The notes under the pieces were generated by a model. That model did no database searches. It saw only the letters and a list, made by a program, of their open reading frames with translations, and was not told where the DNA came from. A stretch of DNA of 64,000 nucleotides from Ammonifex degensii KC4 (GTDB lineage Bacteria > Bacillota > Desulfotomaculia > Desulfotomaculales > Ammonificaceae), in contig NC_013385.1 in assembly GCF_000024605.1 (NCBI RefSeq), positions 1,688,175-1,752,174 on the forward strand, written 5' to 3'. Each line of letters begins with the position of its first letter. Positions within the stretch are counted from its first letter, which is position 1. Both the position numbers and the translations under genes were made by a program. Shown here one piece after another: positions 25,043 to 34,284 of the stretch.

Positions 25043-26272
25043 TTACATGCCGGGCATCTGGGTCGACAAGGCTCCCGGCAGGCTGAAGAGGGGCAGGTAG
25101 ATGGAAAGGGCGATCAGGCCCACCAGCACCCCCACCCCGATGATGAGAATAGGCTCTACCAGGGTGGAGAAGCGGTCCACCGTGCCCTCCACCTCCCGCT
25201 CAAAGAAGTCTCCCAGCTTGGCCAAAAGCCCGTCGAGATTGCCCGACTCCTCCCCTACCGCTACCATGCTCACCGCCAGGGGAGGGAAGAAAGAACCCCG
25301 GGCCATCAAGGCGGAGAGCCGCTCGCCCCGCCTCACCCCTTCTTCCATGGCTTCTACTTCCTTCACCGCCGGGGAAAGCCCCAGGACGCGCCCGGCGATG
25401 GCCAGGCCCTGCAGGAGCGGCACACCGGTGGCCAGCAGGGTAGAAAGAGTAGAAGCGAAGCGGGCCACTGCGCTCTTCTGTATAAGCCCCCCTATCACCG
25501 GCAGACGCAAAAGGAGCCGGTCCCACCACTCCTTGCCCTTCGGGGTGCGTAAGGCATGGACAAGGCCAAATCCTCCCGCCACCAGAACTGCCAGGATCAG
25601 GTACCAGTAGTGGACGAGGCCGTAGCTCACCCCCATCACTATGCGGGTGGGAAGAGGCAGAGGAACGTTCATCTGCCGGAATATATCGGCAAAAATAGGA
25701 ACGATGAGCACAAGCAGAGCTATGGCCGTGACAAGCGCTACCCCCGCCACCAGCAAGGGATAGGAAGTGGCAGTCTTCAGCTTATCAGTAAGATCTGCCT
25801 GCCGCTCGAAATAAGCGGCCAGGCGCCCCAAAGCCTTGTCCAGAGTGCCGGAAGTTTCCCCTACGGCCACCATGCTTAAGAAGATCTCGGGCAGGATTTC
25901 TCGGTGGTGGCCGAAGGCCTCGGCCAGGCTCCGCCCCTTCTGCACCTCCGCCGCTACTTCGGCCAGGCACTTTTTAAGCTGCCGGTTTTTCGTCTGCCGC
26001 TCCAGTACGCGCAAAGAAGTAAGGAGGGGCACCCCGGCCTCCAGCAGTGTGGCGAACTGCCGCGTCAGCACGGCCATGTCCCGGCTCTTCGCTTTTAACC
26101 GTAAGAGCGCCCTGAGATCCAGGTGGTGCTCTTTCAGGGGCCTGAGCTCTACGGGAAAAAGCTGGCGCTCGCGCAGCACGGCCGTAGCGGCACTTGCGCT
26201 CTCCGCCTCCACCTGTCCTTTGACCAGCCGGCCGGAAAGGTCGCGCGCCCGGTAGTAAAACTTCTGCGGCAT
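25043..26272 (-). CDS. pilC: Type IV pilus inner-membrane platform protein PilC
   Basis: 409 residues with the duplicated T2SSF domain: LLEAGVPLLTSLRVLERQT and MVAVGETSGTLDKALGRLA in the first copy, LLATGVPLLQGLAIAGRVL and MVAVGEESGNLDGLLAKLG in the second, and three membrane segments (about 170-200, 218-240, 375-400). PilC is the membrane platform on which the PilB and PilT motors turn. It is 6 bp after pilT. Confidence 0.93.
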   Translation of the reverse strand: MPQKFYYRARDLSGRLVKGQVEAESASAATAVLRERQLFPVELRPLKEHHLDLRALLRLKAKSRDMAVLTRQFATLLEAGVPLLTSLRVLERQTKNRQLKKCLAEVAAEVQKGRSLAEAFGHHREILPEIFLSMVAVGETSGTLDKALGRLAAYFERQADLTDKLKTATSYPLLVAGVALVTAIALLVLIVPIFADIFRQMNVPLPLPTRIVMGVSYGLVHYWYLILAVLVAGGFGLVHALRTPKGKEWWDRLLLRLPVIGGLIQKSAVARFASTLSTLLATGVPLLQGLAIAGRVLGLSPAVKEVEAMEEGVRRGERLSALMARGSFFPPLAVSMVAVGEESGNLDGLLAKLGDFFEREVEGTVDRFSTLVEPILIIGVGVLVGLIALSIYLPLFSLPGALSTQMPGM

Positions 26273-26278
26273 ACCGCT

Positions 26279-27361
26279 TTACACCCCCACCAGTCTCTGG
26301 AGTAGCTCCAGGTCGCGGGCCCGGTTCAAGAGCTCCTCTCGGGAGATGAGCCCCTGGCGATAAAGGGAGGCTAAGGCCGCATCCATGGTCTGCATCCCCC
26401 ACCGCCCGCCGGTCTGGATGTGGGAAGTTATCTGATGGGTCTTCCCTTCCCGGATGAGGTTGCGGATGGCGGGAGTAGCCACCATGATCTCCAGGGCCAG
26501 CACCCTTCCCTTCCCGTCGGCGCGGGGCAGCAAAAGCTGCGAGATCACCCCTTCGATCACGTTGGCCAGCTGCACCCTTATCTGTTGCTGCTGGCTGGGA
26601 GGGAAGACGTCCACGATCCGGTCCACCGTCTCCGCCGCCGAGACGGTGTGTAGCGTGGCCAGCACCAAATGCCCCGTCTCCGCCGCCGTTATGGCCGTGG
26701 CGATGGTCTCCAGGTCCCGCATCTCCCCCACCATGATGACGTCCGGATCCTCCCGCAAAGCCGCCCGCAGGGCCCGAGCAAAAGACTTGGTGTCCTGCCC
26801 CACCTCCCGCTGGTTGACGATGCTCTTCTCGTGCCGGTGCAGGTACTCGATGGGATCCTCCAGGGTGATGATGTGCAGCCGCTTCTCCCGGTTGATGAGG
26901 TTTATCATGGCGGCAAGAGTAGTGGACTTGCCCGAACCGGTGGGGCCGGTCACCAGCACTAAGCCCGCCGGGCGCCGCGCCAGGTAGGCCACCACATCGG
27001 GCAGACCCAACTCCTGAAAGGTGGGGATGCGGGAGCTCAAGATGCGCAGAGCTAAAGCCACGCTCCCCCGCTGCTTGAAGATGTTGGCCCGTACCCGCGC
27101 CACCCCGGGAAAGCCGAAGGAAAAGTCGATCTCCCCCTCCTGCTCGAAGCGGGCGTACTGCTGGGGGGTCATGACCTCCTGGGCCAGCCGTAGGGTGTCC
27201 TCCGGCGCAAGGGGGCGGGCAAAGATTTCTTGTGAAAGCGCCGGGTCGTCAAGGGGATAAAGCACCCCGTTTATACGGAAAACGGGCGGCTTCCCGACAG
27301 TCAGGTGAATGTCGGAAGCCCCCAGCCTCACGGCCAGCGCCACCAGATCGGCCATGCGCAT
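26279..27361 (-). CDS. pilT: Pilus retraction ATPase PilT
   Basis: 360 residues. Walker A GPTGSGKSTTLAAMI near 140, the Asp box ITLEDPIEYLH, Walker B DPDVIMVGEMRDLETI, the His box AETGHLVLATLHT and the AIRNLIREGKTHQ C-terminal signature distinguish PilT from PilB. It drives pilus retraction and hence twitching or DNA uptake. It is 7 bp downstream of pilB. Confidence 0.94.
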   Translation of the reverse strand: MRMADLVALAVRLGASDIHLTVGKPPVFRINGVLYPLDDPALSQEIFARPLAPEDTLRLAQEVMTPQQYARFEQEGEIDFSFGFPGVARVRANIFKQRGSVALALRILSSRIPTFQELGLPDVVAYLARRPAGLVLVTGPTGSGKSTTLAAMINLINREKRLHIITLEDPIEYLHRHEKSIVNQREVGQDTKSFARALRAALREDPDVIMVGEMRDLETIATAITAAETGHLVLATLHTVSAAETVDRIVDVFPPSQQQQIRVQLANVIEGVISQLLLPRADGKGRVLALEIMVATPAIRNLIREGKTHQITSHIQTGGRWGMQTMDAALASLYRQGLISREELLNRARDLELLQRLVGV

Positions 27362-27368
27362 AAGGGTT

Positions 27369-29030
27369 TTAGCCTCCTTCCTGGTAAAGGACCCGCATGA
27401 CCTCGGCTACAGAGGTGATGCCCTGCAGAACCTTGCTCACCGCGTCTTCCTTGAGCGAGATCATCCCTTCCTGCAAAGCCGCCCGGCGCAGTTCCTCGGT
27501 GGAAGCCTTGTTCAGGACCAGGCGCTGGAGGCGAGGAGAAACCCGCAACACCTCGTGCACTGCCACCCTCCCGCGGTAGCCGGTGTGGCGGCAGTAATCG
27601 CACCCGCGCCCCCGGTAAATAGGGCCGTTGAGCCTTTCTTTGCCCAGGAAGGCCAGTTCCGGTTCGGAAGGCTCGTGAGGCTCGCGGCAGCGGGGACAGA
27701 TGGTGCGCACCAGGCGCTGCGCCACCACCCCCAGAACCGAAGAGGCTACCATGAAAGGCTCCACTCCCATGTCCAGAAGGCGGGTAAGCGCCCCAGGAGC
27801 GTCGTTGGTGTGTAAGGTGGAGAGGACCAGGTGCCCGGTGGTGGCCGCCTGCACGGCGATCTCCGCCGTCTCCAGGTCCCGGATCTCCCCTACCATAATG
27901 ATATCCGGATCCTGCCGCAGGATGGAACGGAGGTAGGTAGCAAAAGTAGCCCCTGCCTTGACATTCACCTGCGCCTGGTTTATCCCCTCCAGTACATACT
28001 CCACCGGGTCTTCCACGGTGACAATGTTTTTCTCCACGCTGTTGAGATAAGCCAGGGCCGCGTAAAGGGTAGTGGTCTTGCCCGAGCCGGTGGGGCCGGT
28101 GAGCAGGACCATACCGTAGGAGCTGTGCAGGAAGTTTTTAAAAGTGGCCAGGTTCTGGGGTGAGAAGCCCAGGTTTTCCAGGGTAAAGCTTTTCAGCTGC
28201 TCCTTATCGAGCAGCCTTATTACCACCTTTTCCCCGAAGATGGTGGGAAAGGTGGAAACCCGAAGATCCAGCTCCTTTCCGCCTACTCGCGTGAGGATGC
28301 GGCCGTCCTGGGGAAGGCGGCGCTCGGCAATGTCCATATTAGCCATGATCTTGATGCGGGCTACCAGGGCCGGGGCCATACGGCGCGGGAGGCGCATGAC
28401 CTCGTGCAAAATGCCGTCCACCCGGTAACGCACCCGCACCTCGTTTTCAAAAGGCTCCACGTGAATGTCGCTGGCCTGCTCGTCCACCGCCCCGGAAATC
28501 AGGGAGTTGACCAACTGCACAATAGGAGCTCGGTCCACTAAAGCTTCCTCTATCTCCGTCTCTTCGGCCGAAACCCCGAGCTCTTCCAGAGCCCTTTCCA
28601 CTTCAGGCAGGCCGTAGTGGCGGTTGATGAGCGCCCTTATTTCCCTCTCCTCGGCCTTCACCGGCTCGATTTCCAAGCCCGTCCAGAGCCTCAGGTCGTC
28701 GATGGTGGTGATGTCCAGCGGGTTGGCCATGAGGAGAAAAAGCCGGTTTCCTTCTTTCTTTAAGGGGAAAACCTTGCGGCTGCGAGCCAGGTCCTCGGGC
28801 ACAAGCTTTAAAAGTTCAGGAGATACCTGCAACTCCTTGGTGGCAGAAGAGCTTATTCCCAGCACCCGGTTGAGGTCTTCCTCGCTTATCGCGCCCATGC
28901 GCACCAGTACCTGGCCCAAGAGTTCTCCCGTGCGGGCCTGGATCTTTAAAGCTTCCTCCAGCTGCTCCCGCGTTATGAGGCCCTCTTCTACGAGCCTCTC
29001 GCCGAGGCGCTTTTTTCTGTTTTGCGCCAA
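27369..29030 (-). CDS. pilB: Pilus extension ATPase PilB
   Basis: 553 residues from a TTG. An N-terminal MshEN-type domain (about 1-150: LGERLVEEGLITREQLEEAL) precedes the GspE ATPase with Walker A GPTGSGKTTTLYAAL, Walker B DPDIIMVGEIRDLETAE and a zinc motif CPRC...CDYC. MshEN domains in some relatives bind cyclic di-GMP, so pilus extension may be under such control (inference). It is the first gene of the pilus operon; the roughly 120 bp upstream contains no convincing promoter beyond a weak TTGCGG/TAAATA pair. Confidence 0.93.
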   Translation of the reverse strand: MAQNRKKRLGERLVEEGLITREQLEEALKIQARTGELLGQVLVRMGAISEEDLNRVLGISSSATKELQVSPELLKLVPEDLARSRKVFPLKKEGNRLFLLMANPLDITTIDDLRLWTGLEIEPVKAEEREIRALINRHYGLPEVERALEELGVSAEETEIEEALVDRAPIVQLVNSLISGAVDEQASDIHVEPFENEVRVRYRVDGILHEVMRLPRRMAPALVARIKIMANMDIAERRLPQDGRILTRVGGKELDLRVSTFPTIFGEKVVIRLLDKEQLKSFTLENLGFSPQNLATFKNFLHSSYGMVLLTGPTGSGKTTTLYAALAYLNSVEKNIVTVEDPVEYVLEGINQAQVNVKAGATFATYLRSILRQDPDIIMVGEIRDLETAEIAVQAATTGHLVLSTLHTNDAPGALTRLLDMGVEPFMVASSVLGVVAQRLVRTICPRCREPHEPSEPELAFLGKERLNGPIYRGRGCDYCRHTGYRGRVAVHEVLRVSPRLQRLVLNKASTEELRRAALQEGMISLKEDAVSKVLQGITSVAEVMRVLYQEGG

Positions 29031-29189
29031 AATTCAACCCCCAGCCCCTATTTAGCGCAAATTACTGCTACCGCAAGCTATTTTCCTCGCCTGGATACCA
29101 TTTCGCCAAAAGTTTCCCCACTCCTCCTGCCAGGCAGAAGAAGATTTCGGCGCTGACAAGCCGGGTTAAAAAAACGACCGAGTTCTGTC

Positions 29190-29247
29190 GAAAAAGCAAA
29201 ACCCCTTCTGGCTACCAACCGGGCAAAACCCGGCACCCGAAGGGGTT
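29190..29247 (-). terminator. Branched intrinsic terminator of the tRNA operon
   Basis: On the minus strand the outer stem AACCCCTTC/GAAGGGGTT (29239-29247 with 29200-29208) encloses an inner CCGGG/CCCGG hairpin, and TTTTGCTTTTT follows. It lies about 60 bp past the last tRNA. Confidence 0.8.
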
Positions 29248-29305
29248 ACAAATCCGCAGTCGAGAAAAGAGGACGAACCGTTACTGGAAGTCCCTTGAAA
29301 ACAGA

Positions 29306-29393
29306 TGGTGCCGGGGGCGGGACTTGAACCCGCACGGGGGCAGGCCCCATCGGATTTTGAGTCCGACGCGTCTGCCAGTTCCGCCACCCCGGC
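29306..29393 (-). tRNA. tRNA-Leu (CAA anticodon)
   Basis: 88 nt including an encoded CCA. It has a 7-bp acceptor GCCGGGG/CCCCGGC, a long variable arm as expected of class II tRNAs, the T-loop GGTTCAAGTCC, and the anticodon loop CTCAAAA giving CAA, which reads UUG. It is the last of three tRNAs. Confidence 0.93.
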
Positions 29394-29398
29394 ACTTC

Positions 29399-29473
29399 TG
29401 GTGGGCGATGGAGGGTTCGAACCTCCGACCCCCTGCTTGTAAGGCAGGTGCTCTCCCTCTGAGCTAATCGCCC
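29399..29473 (-). tRNA. tRNA-Val (UAC anticodon)
   Basis: 75 nt including CCA. Acceptor GGGCGAT/ATCGCCC, D-arm TAGCTCAGAGGGAGAGCA, anticodon stem CCTGC/GCAGG with loop CTTACAA giving UAC, and T-loop GGTTCGAACCC. Confidence 0.93.
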
Positions 29474-29493
29474 CTAAAACAAAAAAGTTCTTC

Positions 29494-29569
29494 TGGTGGG
29501 CCCGCCAGGATTCGAACCTGGAACCAACGGATTATGAGTCCGCTGCTCTGACCGTTGAGCTACGGGCCC
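29494..29569 (-). tRNA. tRNA with CAU anticodon, probably tRNA-Ile2 (lysidine)
   Basis: 76 nt including CCA, acceptor GGGCCCG/CGGGCCC. The anticodon loop CTCATAA is the form found in minor isoleucine tRNAs whose C34 is converted to lysidine by TilS. Elongator Met usually has TTCATAC, and initiator Met has three G-C pairs flanking the loop, absent here. Automated tools may label it Met. Confidence 0.8.
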
Positions 29570-29577
29570 CAGTTGCT

Positions 29578-29606
29578 ATTATACAAAAAGGTAGATCGGC
29601 CGTCAA
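29578..29606 (-). promoter_or_regulatory. tRNA operon promoter overlapping the rpoD terminator
   Basis: On the minus strand TTGACG (29606-29601) and TATAAT (29583-29578) are 17 bp apart, near consensus. Transcription would begin 1-3 nt before the first tRNA. The -35 box and part of the spacer lie inside the rpoD terminator hairpin. Confidence 0.75.
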
Positions 29607-29626
29607 CCAGCGTGAACGGCCGATCT
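29585..29626 (-). terminator. rpoD intrinsic terminator
   Basis: Perfect 11-bp stem AGATCGGCCGT/ACGGCCGATCT (29616-29626 with 29593-29603), 12-nt loop, then CC-TTTTT. It starts 4 bp after the rpoD stop codon. Confidence 0.88.
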
Positions 29627-29629
29627 TCT

Positions 29630-30739
29630 TCATTCAAGGTAGTCCTTGAGCTTCTTTGAGCGGCTGGGATGCCTCAGTTTTCGCAAAGTCTTGGCCTCTA
29701 TCTGCCGGATGCGCTCCCGCGTGACGCCAAACTTCTGCCCCACTTCCTCCAGGGTGCGGGCGCGGCCGTCATCCAGGCCAAAGCGCAGCCGCAGCACCTT
29801 CTGCTCCCTGGGGGTAAGGCTCTGCAGCACCTCATTGAGCTGCTCCCGAAGCAGGGCATAGGAAGCCTCTTCTGCCGGAGCCTGCGCCTCCTGGTCCTCG
29901 ATGAAGTCCCCCAGGTGCGAGTCCTCTTCCTCGCCTATGGGTGTCTCCAGGCTCACCGGCTCCTGGGCCACTTTCATGATCTCCCGCACCTTTTCAGGAC
30001 TAATGCCCATCTTCTCGGCAATCTCTTCCGGAGTGGGCTCGCGCCCCAGCTCCTGCACCAGCTGCCGCGAGACGCGCACCAGCTTGTTGATGGTCTCCAC
30101 CATGTGCACCGGTATGCGGATGGTGCGGGCCTGATCGGCGATAGCCCGGGTTATGGCCTGCCGGATCCACCAGGTGGCGTAGGTCGAGAACTTGTATCCT
30201 TTGCGCCAGTCGAACTTCTCCACCGCCTTAATGAGCCCCAGGTTGCCCTCCTGGATGAGGTCGAGGAAGAGCATTCCCCGGCCCACGTACCGCTTGGCGA
30301 TGGAGACCACCAGCCGCAGGTTGGCCTCGATGAGCCGCCGCTTTGCTTCCTCGTCCCCCTGCTCCATGCGCTTAGCCAGCTCTATCTCCTCTTCGGGGGT
30401 AAGGAGGGGGATGCGCCCGATCTCCTTAAGGTACATGCGCACGGGGTCGTCGATCTCTACCCCTTCCGGAATGCCGAGCTCCGTCTCCTCTTCACCCCCA
30501 AGCCTCTCCTCTTTGAGTTCTCCCTCTCCCAGATCCTGCGCCTCGGGCACCACGTCTATCCCCTCCGCTGCCAGGCGCTCGTATATCTCATCTATCTGCT
30601 CGGGCGTGAGATCCATGCCCTGCAGATCGTCCATTATCTCCGCGTAAGTAAGCACTCCTGTTTTCCGGCCCTTCTCGATGAGCTGTTCGATTTCATTCTG
30701 ATACTCTTGCCGCTCGGCTCGGTTCTCCTTTCCGCTCAT
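29630..30739 (-). CDS. rpoD: Housekeeping RNA polymerase sigma factor SigA/RpoD
   Basis: 369 residues, the compact Gram-positive size. Region 1.1 is at the N-terminus ([18 protein letters not shown]). Region 1.2 [20 protein letters not shown], region 2 ([20 protein letters not shown] and [13 protein letters not shown]), region 3 and region 4 ([33 protein letters not shown]) are all intact. It recognises -35/-10 promoters. Its start lies 47 bp inside the end of dnaG, as part of the classic primase-sigma unit, and a strong terminator follows. Confidence 0.96.
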   Translation of the reverse strand: MSGKENRAERQEYQNEIEQLIEKGRKTGVLTYAEIMDDLQGMDLTPEQIDEIYERLAAEGIDVVPEAQDLGEGELKEERLGGEEETELGIPEGVEIDDPVRMYLKEIGRIPLLTPEEEIELAKRMEQGDEEAKRRLIEANLRLVVSIAKRYVGRGMLFLDLIQEGNLGLIKAVEKFDWRKGYKFSTYATWWIRQAITRAIADQARTIRIPVHMVETINKLVRVSRQLVQELGREPTPEEIAEKMGISPEKVREIMKVAQEPVSLETPIGEEEDSHLGDFIEDQEAQAPAEEASYALLREQLNEVLQSLTPREQKVLRLRFGLDDGRARTLEEVGQKFGVTRERIRQIEAKTLRKLRHPSRSKKLKDYLE

Positions 30740-32528
30740 TTCCTCTTTCCCCTCCCTTCCGCTCGAGATTTACCAGAGCCTGAAGTTCCTCTAGACAACG
30801 CCTGACTTCCTCCTCATCTCCTCTGGCCTCGGCCAGGCTGAGCTTCCCGGCCAGTTGCTTGCGCTTCTGTCTGACCAAGTTCATCCTCAGGAAGCGAAGA
30901 CAATCCTTCCAGGGTGGACTTTCTTCTTCCCCTACCAAAATTCCTGCCGCCGCATCCAAAGCCTCCTCCGGCAGACGGCTGGCCAAGTGCGTGGGTGATA
31001 TGTCCTCTCCCGCCGCCAGCGCCTCCTTAAGGGCCGAGTATACTGCCCGGCAGGGAGGGTGGGTGAAGAGCTCTTCCCCGCCCGCCTCCTCTACCTCCGC
31101 CAGGATCTCAGGCCGGCAGAATAGAGCCTGCAAGAGCCCCCTTTCTGCGGCGAAGCAGGCGCGAGACTCAAGGGCTTCGTGCTTATTTTTAGCACTTTTG
31201 TCGCTTTTTAGCCGAGTGGTAACCTCTTCCTCCCCGGTGAAGCGTAAGAGTTCATCCCGGACTACTTCCCAGCTAAGACCAGTTATGCGGCTGACCAGGC
31301 GGATGCCCTCTTCCCGCTCGGGCAAGGTGCGCAGGCAGGCCAGGTTGGGAAGAAGGGCCCGCAGCGCCTTAAGCTTATCTCGGGCCGTTACCAGGCCCCC
31401 GGCCATGAGCTTTTTGCCCTTGTACTCGAGGAGGGGCAGGGCAGAGGCTAAGCTAGCTTCCCAGGCCGCCGGGCCCAGAGCGCGCAGGAACTCGTCCGGG
31501 TCTTTCCCCTGCGGCAACTCCACCACCAGGACCTCCAGCCCCGCACCGGCCAGAATGTCAAGCCCCCGCCAGGTGGCCGCCTCCCCGGCGGTGTCGCTGT
31601 CATAGGCAATGTACACTTTCCCGGTATAGCGGGAAAGTAGGCGCACCTGCTCCTGCGTGAGGCTAGTGCCCAAGCTGGCCACTGCATAGCCGAAGCCGAA
31701 CTGGTGTAAAGTTATGGCGTCGAGGTAGCCCTCGACTAACACGGCGAAGCCAGCAGCCCTTATGGCATCCTTGGCCTGGTAAAGACCATAAAGCTCATTT
31801 CGCTTGTTAAAGAGCGGGGTCTCCGGCGAGTTGAGGTACTTGGGCTGGAGGTAAGACACCAGCGCCCGCCCGCCGAATCCCACTACCTTACCCTGCGGAT
31901 CAAAGATGGGGAAGATGAGCCTTCCGCGGAAGCGGTCCACCACTCGGCCAGCAGAGGTCCTGGAGGCCAGGCCCCACTTCACCGCCGCTTCTTTGGTTAT
32001 CCCCCTTGCCCGAAGGTAGCGAAGCAGAGCTTCTTCCTCCGGGGGGGCATAGCCCAGGGAAAAGCGCCGGGCTATTTCCTCGCTCACCCCTCGCTCCTCC
32101 AGGTAGCGCCGCGCCGGCTCCCCCCTCTCCCCCCACAGGGAAGCAGTGAAGAATTCCAGGCTTAGGCGGTTGAGTTCTTCGCCCTCCTCCAGCTCCCGGC
32201 GGCGGGCCAGCCAGGCGGGATCTCGGCTCTGCGAGGGGAGGCTCAACCCCGCGCGCAGGGCCAGCCTCTCCAGCGCCTCTAAAAAATCTAGCTTTTCCTG
32301 CAGCATCAAAAACTTTAAGGCGTCACCGCCTACGCCACAGCCGAAACAGTAAAAAAACTGTTTTTCTGGCGAGACGGTGAAGGAAGGCGTGCGCTCGGCG
32401 TGGAAGGGGCAGAGCCCTACGTAGTTTTTGCCCTGGCGTTTCAAGCGAACGTACTCACCCACCAGGGCCACGATGTCGGTGCGGTCCAGCACCTCTTTAA
32501 CGAATTCCGGCGGCACGTAACCGCGCAA
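30693..32528 (-). CDS. dnaG: DNA primase
   Basis: 611 residues. An N-terminal zinc ribbon ([18 protein letters not shown], then [17 protein letters not shown]), the RNA polymerase/TOPRIM core ([37 protein letters not shown]) and a C-terminal helicase-binding domain are present. It makes RNA primers at the replication fork. The start is a TTG with GAGGGG eight to nine bases upstream. The frame of rpoD begins before this gene ends, so translation of the two is probably coupled. Confidence 0.95.
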   Translation of the reverse strand: MRGYVPPEFVKEVLDRTDIVALVGEYVRLKRQGKNYVGLCPFHAERTPSFTVSPEKQFFYCFGCGVGGDALKFLMLQEKLDFLEALERLALRAGLSLPSQSRDPAWLARRRELEEGEELNRLSLEFFTASLWGERGEPARRYLEERGVSEEIARRFSLGYAPPEEEALLRYLRARGITKEAAVKWGLASRTSAGRVVDRFRGRLIFPIFDPQGKVVGFGGRALVSYLQPKYLNSPETPLFNKRNELYGLYQAKDAIRAAGFAVLVEGYLDAITLHQFGFGYAVASLGTSLTQEQVRLLSRYTGKVYIAYDSDTAGEAATWRGLDILAGAGLEVLVVELPQGKDPDEFLRALGPAAWEASLASALPLLEYKGKKLMAGGLVTARDKLKALRALLPNLACLRTLPEREEGIRLVSRITGLSWEVVRDELLRFTGEEEVTTRLKSDKSAKNKHEALESRACFAAERGLLQALFCRPEILAEVEEAGGEELFTHPPCRAVYSALKEALAAGEDISPTHLASRLPEEALDAAAGILVGEEESPPWKDCLRFLRMNLVRQKRKQLAGKLSLAEARGDEEEVRRCLEELQALVNLERKGGERGNERKGEPSRAARVSE

Positions 32529-32613
32529 AGGCTATACCCCTCACTCAAAATACACGCCTCAGGGTATAGAGTTCGCCGCCAAAAAGCTTTTTCCTTCCGC
32601 CAGTATCGAGGTC

Positions 32614-33627
32614 TTAAAATACGGAGAAGCCGCGGGGTAGGCAGAGGTTGGCAAACTGGGTGACGGCGTACCGATCGGTCATCCCGGCTATGTAGTCCGC
32701 CACCACCCGCTCGGTGCCGAACTCCTCTATCCGCCGCTGGTACTCTACCGGCAGGTGCTGGGGATGCTTGACGAAATAGTGGAAGAGAAATTGAACCACA
32801 TAGCGGGCCTTGCCTTCTTCGCGCTTGGCCGCCGAACCCAGGTAAACCCGCTCGAAAAGGAAGGAGCGGAGCTTCTCCATGGCCTCGCGCACCGGTTCGC
32901 TCATCCTTATCTCTGGCTTACCAAAACTTTCCCGGATAATGTCCATCACCATGGTATTTATGCGCTCGCTGTGCCGGTAACCCAGAACTTCCAGGCAGTC
33001 GCGCGGCAGGTCCTCTTGCCTCAGCACCCCTCCCCGTAAAGCGTCGTCGATATCGTGGTTTATATAGGCTATGCGATCGGCCAGCCGCACTATCTGCCCT
33101 TCCAAGGTGGCCGGCAGGCAGGGGCCGGTGTGGTTGAGTATGCCGTCGCGCACCTCGAAGGTAAGGTTAAGCCCCGTCCCCTTCTCCAGCACGTCCACCA
33201 CCCGGAGGCTCTGCTCGTTGTGCTTGAAGCCGGGAAAGACCTCGGCCAGCGCCTGCTCCCCCGTGTGGCCGAAGGGGGTGTGCCCCAAGTCGTGCCCCAG
33301 GGCTATGGCCTCCGTGAGGTCTTCGTTCAGCCGCAAGGCCCGGGCTATGGTCCGGGCAATCTGGGTGACCTCTAAGGTGTGGGTCAACCGGGTGCGGTAG
33401 TGGTCCCCTTCCGGGATGAGGAAGACTTGGGTTTTGTACTTCAGACGGCGGAAGCTCTTGCTGTGGATGATCCGGTCGCGGTCCCGCTGGAACTCCGTTC
33501 TCACGGCGCAGGGCTCCTCGGGCACCCTTCTGCCCCGCGTCTCCCGGCTGCGGCAGGCATAAGGAGAGAGAATTTTTTCCTCCAGTTCTTCCCAGAAGGT
33601 GCGCGTCTCGAAGCCCAAGCTTCCCAC
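32614..33627 (-). CDS. dgt: Deoxyguanosinetriphosphate triphosphohydrolase-like protein
   Basis: 337 residues from the GTG at 33627 (GGAG six bases upstream). The open frame extends further upstream but would overlap the preceding gene. The family's N-terminal LSPYACRSRETRGR and FQRDRDRIIHS are followed by the HD residues: RLTHTLEV (His), LGHDLGHTPFGH (His-Asp) and DRIAYINHDIDDA (Asp). Such enzymes hydrolyse dNTPs to deoxynucleosides and triphosphate, tuning nucleotide pools. It sits between thpR and dnaG, where Firmicutes clusters often carry it. Confidence 0.88.
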   Translation of the reverse strand: MGSLGFETRTFWEELEEKILSPYACRSRETRGRRVPEEPCAVRTEFQRDRDRIIHSKSFRRLKYKTQVFLIPEGDHYRTRLTHTLEVTQIARTIARALRLNEDLTEAIALGHDLGHTPFGHTGEQALAEVFPGFKHNEQSLRVVDVLEKGTGLNLTFEVRDGILNHTGPCLPATLEGQIVRLADRIAYINHDIDDALRGGVLRQEDLPRDCLEVLGYRHSERINTMVMDIIRESFGKPEIRMSEPVREAMEKLRSFLFERVYLGSAAKREEGKARYVVQFLFHYFVKHPQHLPVEYQRRIEEFGTERVVADYIAGMTDRYAVTQFANLCLPRGFSVF

Positions 33628-33628
33628 C

Positions 33629-34195
33629 TCAAGCTCCAGAAAGGCGGACCGCGGCCACCCGGCTGTATATCGGCCCTCTGGGGGTAAGGAAACTGCGGTA
33701 AAGTACCAGTTCGTCAACCAAAAAAGGTGTAAAAGTGTAGCTTCTTTCCGCCCAGCGGTGATCACCTGGCACTACTGCCCTCTCTCTCACCCTTCCTAGG
33801 GTGATATGGGGAGAGAAGGGCTGGGTCGCCGGAGCGAAGCCCAGGCCCCGCACCGCTTCTTCCACCGCCTGGTAAAGCAGAAAAAGGGAAGGGTGGGCCT
33901 TTACCCCTACCCAGATGACGCGCGGGTGCTTAAGAGAGGGAAAGGCCCCTAACTTCTCCACTTCCAGTGAGAAAGCTTTTATGCTCGTCAGTCGGGCCGC
34001 CACCGCCTCCCGCAAGGGATCTACCTGCCCGGCCTCCGTGTCCCCCAGGAACCGCACGGTGAGGTGGAGATTTTCCTCCTCCACCCATTTCACCGAACGG
34101 GGGGAAAAGCCGAGCTCCCTCTGCACCTCTACCAGTTGCCGGCGCAAAGAAGCAGGCAGCGGCACCGCCCAGAAAAGCCGCCACTTCTCTTGCAT
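33629..34195 (-). CDS. thpR: RNA 2',3'-cyclic phosphodiesterase (2'-5' RNA ligase family)
   Basis: 188 residues from the ATG at 34195 (MQEKWRLFWAVPLP), the usual N-terminus of the family; upstream codons in the open frame do not match. The two HxTx motifs HLTV and HITL form the catalytic site. Family members hydrolyse 2',3'-cyclic phosphates or join 2'-5' RNA ends. The stop codon is adjacent to the dgt start. The ribosome-binding site is weak. Confidence 0.87.
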   Translation of the reverse strand: MQEKWRLFWAVPLPASLRRQLVEVQRELGFSPRSVKWVEEENLHLTVRFLGDTEAGQVDPLREAVAARLTSIKAFSLEVEKLGAFPSLKHPRVIWVGVKAHPSLFLLYQAVEEAVRGLGFAPATQPFSPHITLGRVRERAVVPGDHRWAERSYTFTPFLVDELVLYRSFLTPRGPIYSRVAAVRLSGA

Positions 34196-34284
34196 AAAGA
34201 TTCTCGCCTGCCTAAAAGATGGCATCCGCAAAAGCAAAGTATAGCATGTCCTTGGCTCCAAAACAAGTTTTGCTTTACACTTTT

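Noticed and set aside
29494-29569. Initiator or elongator tRNA-Met
   Set aside because: Anticodon loop CTCATAA and the absence of the three-G-C-pair anticodon stem favour tRNA-Ile2 with lysidine.
29669-30805. 378-codon plus-strand open frame opposite rpoD
   Set aside because: It mirrors rpoD in a GC-rich genome, has no recognisable domain or ribosome-binding site, and rpoD is certain.
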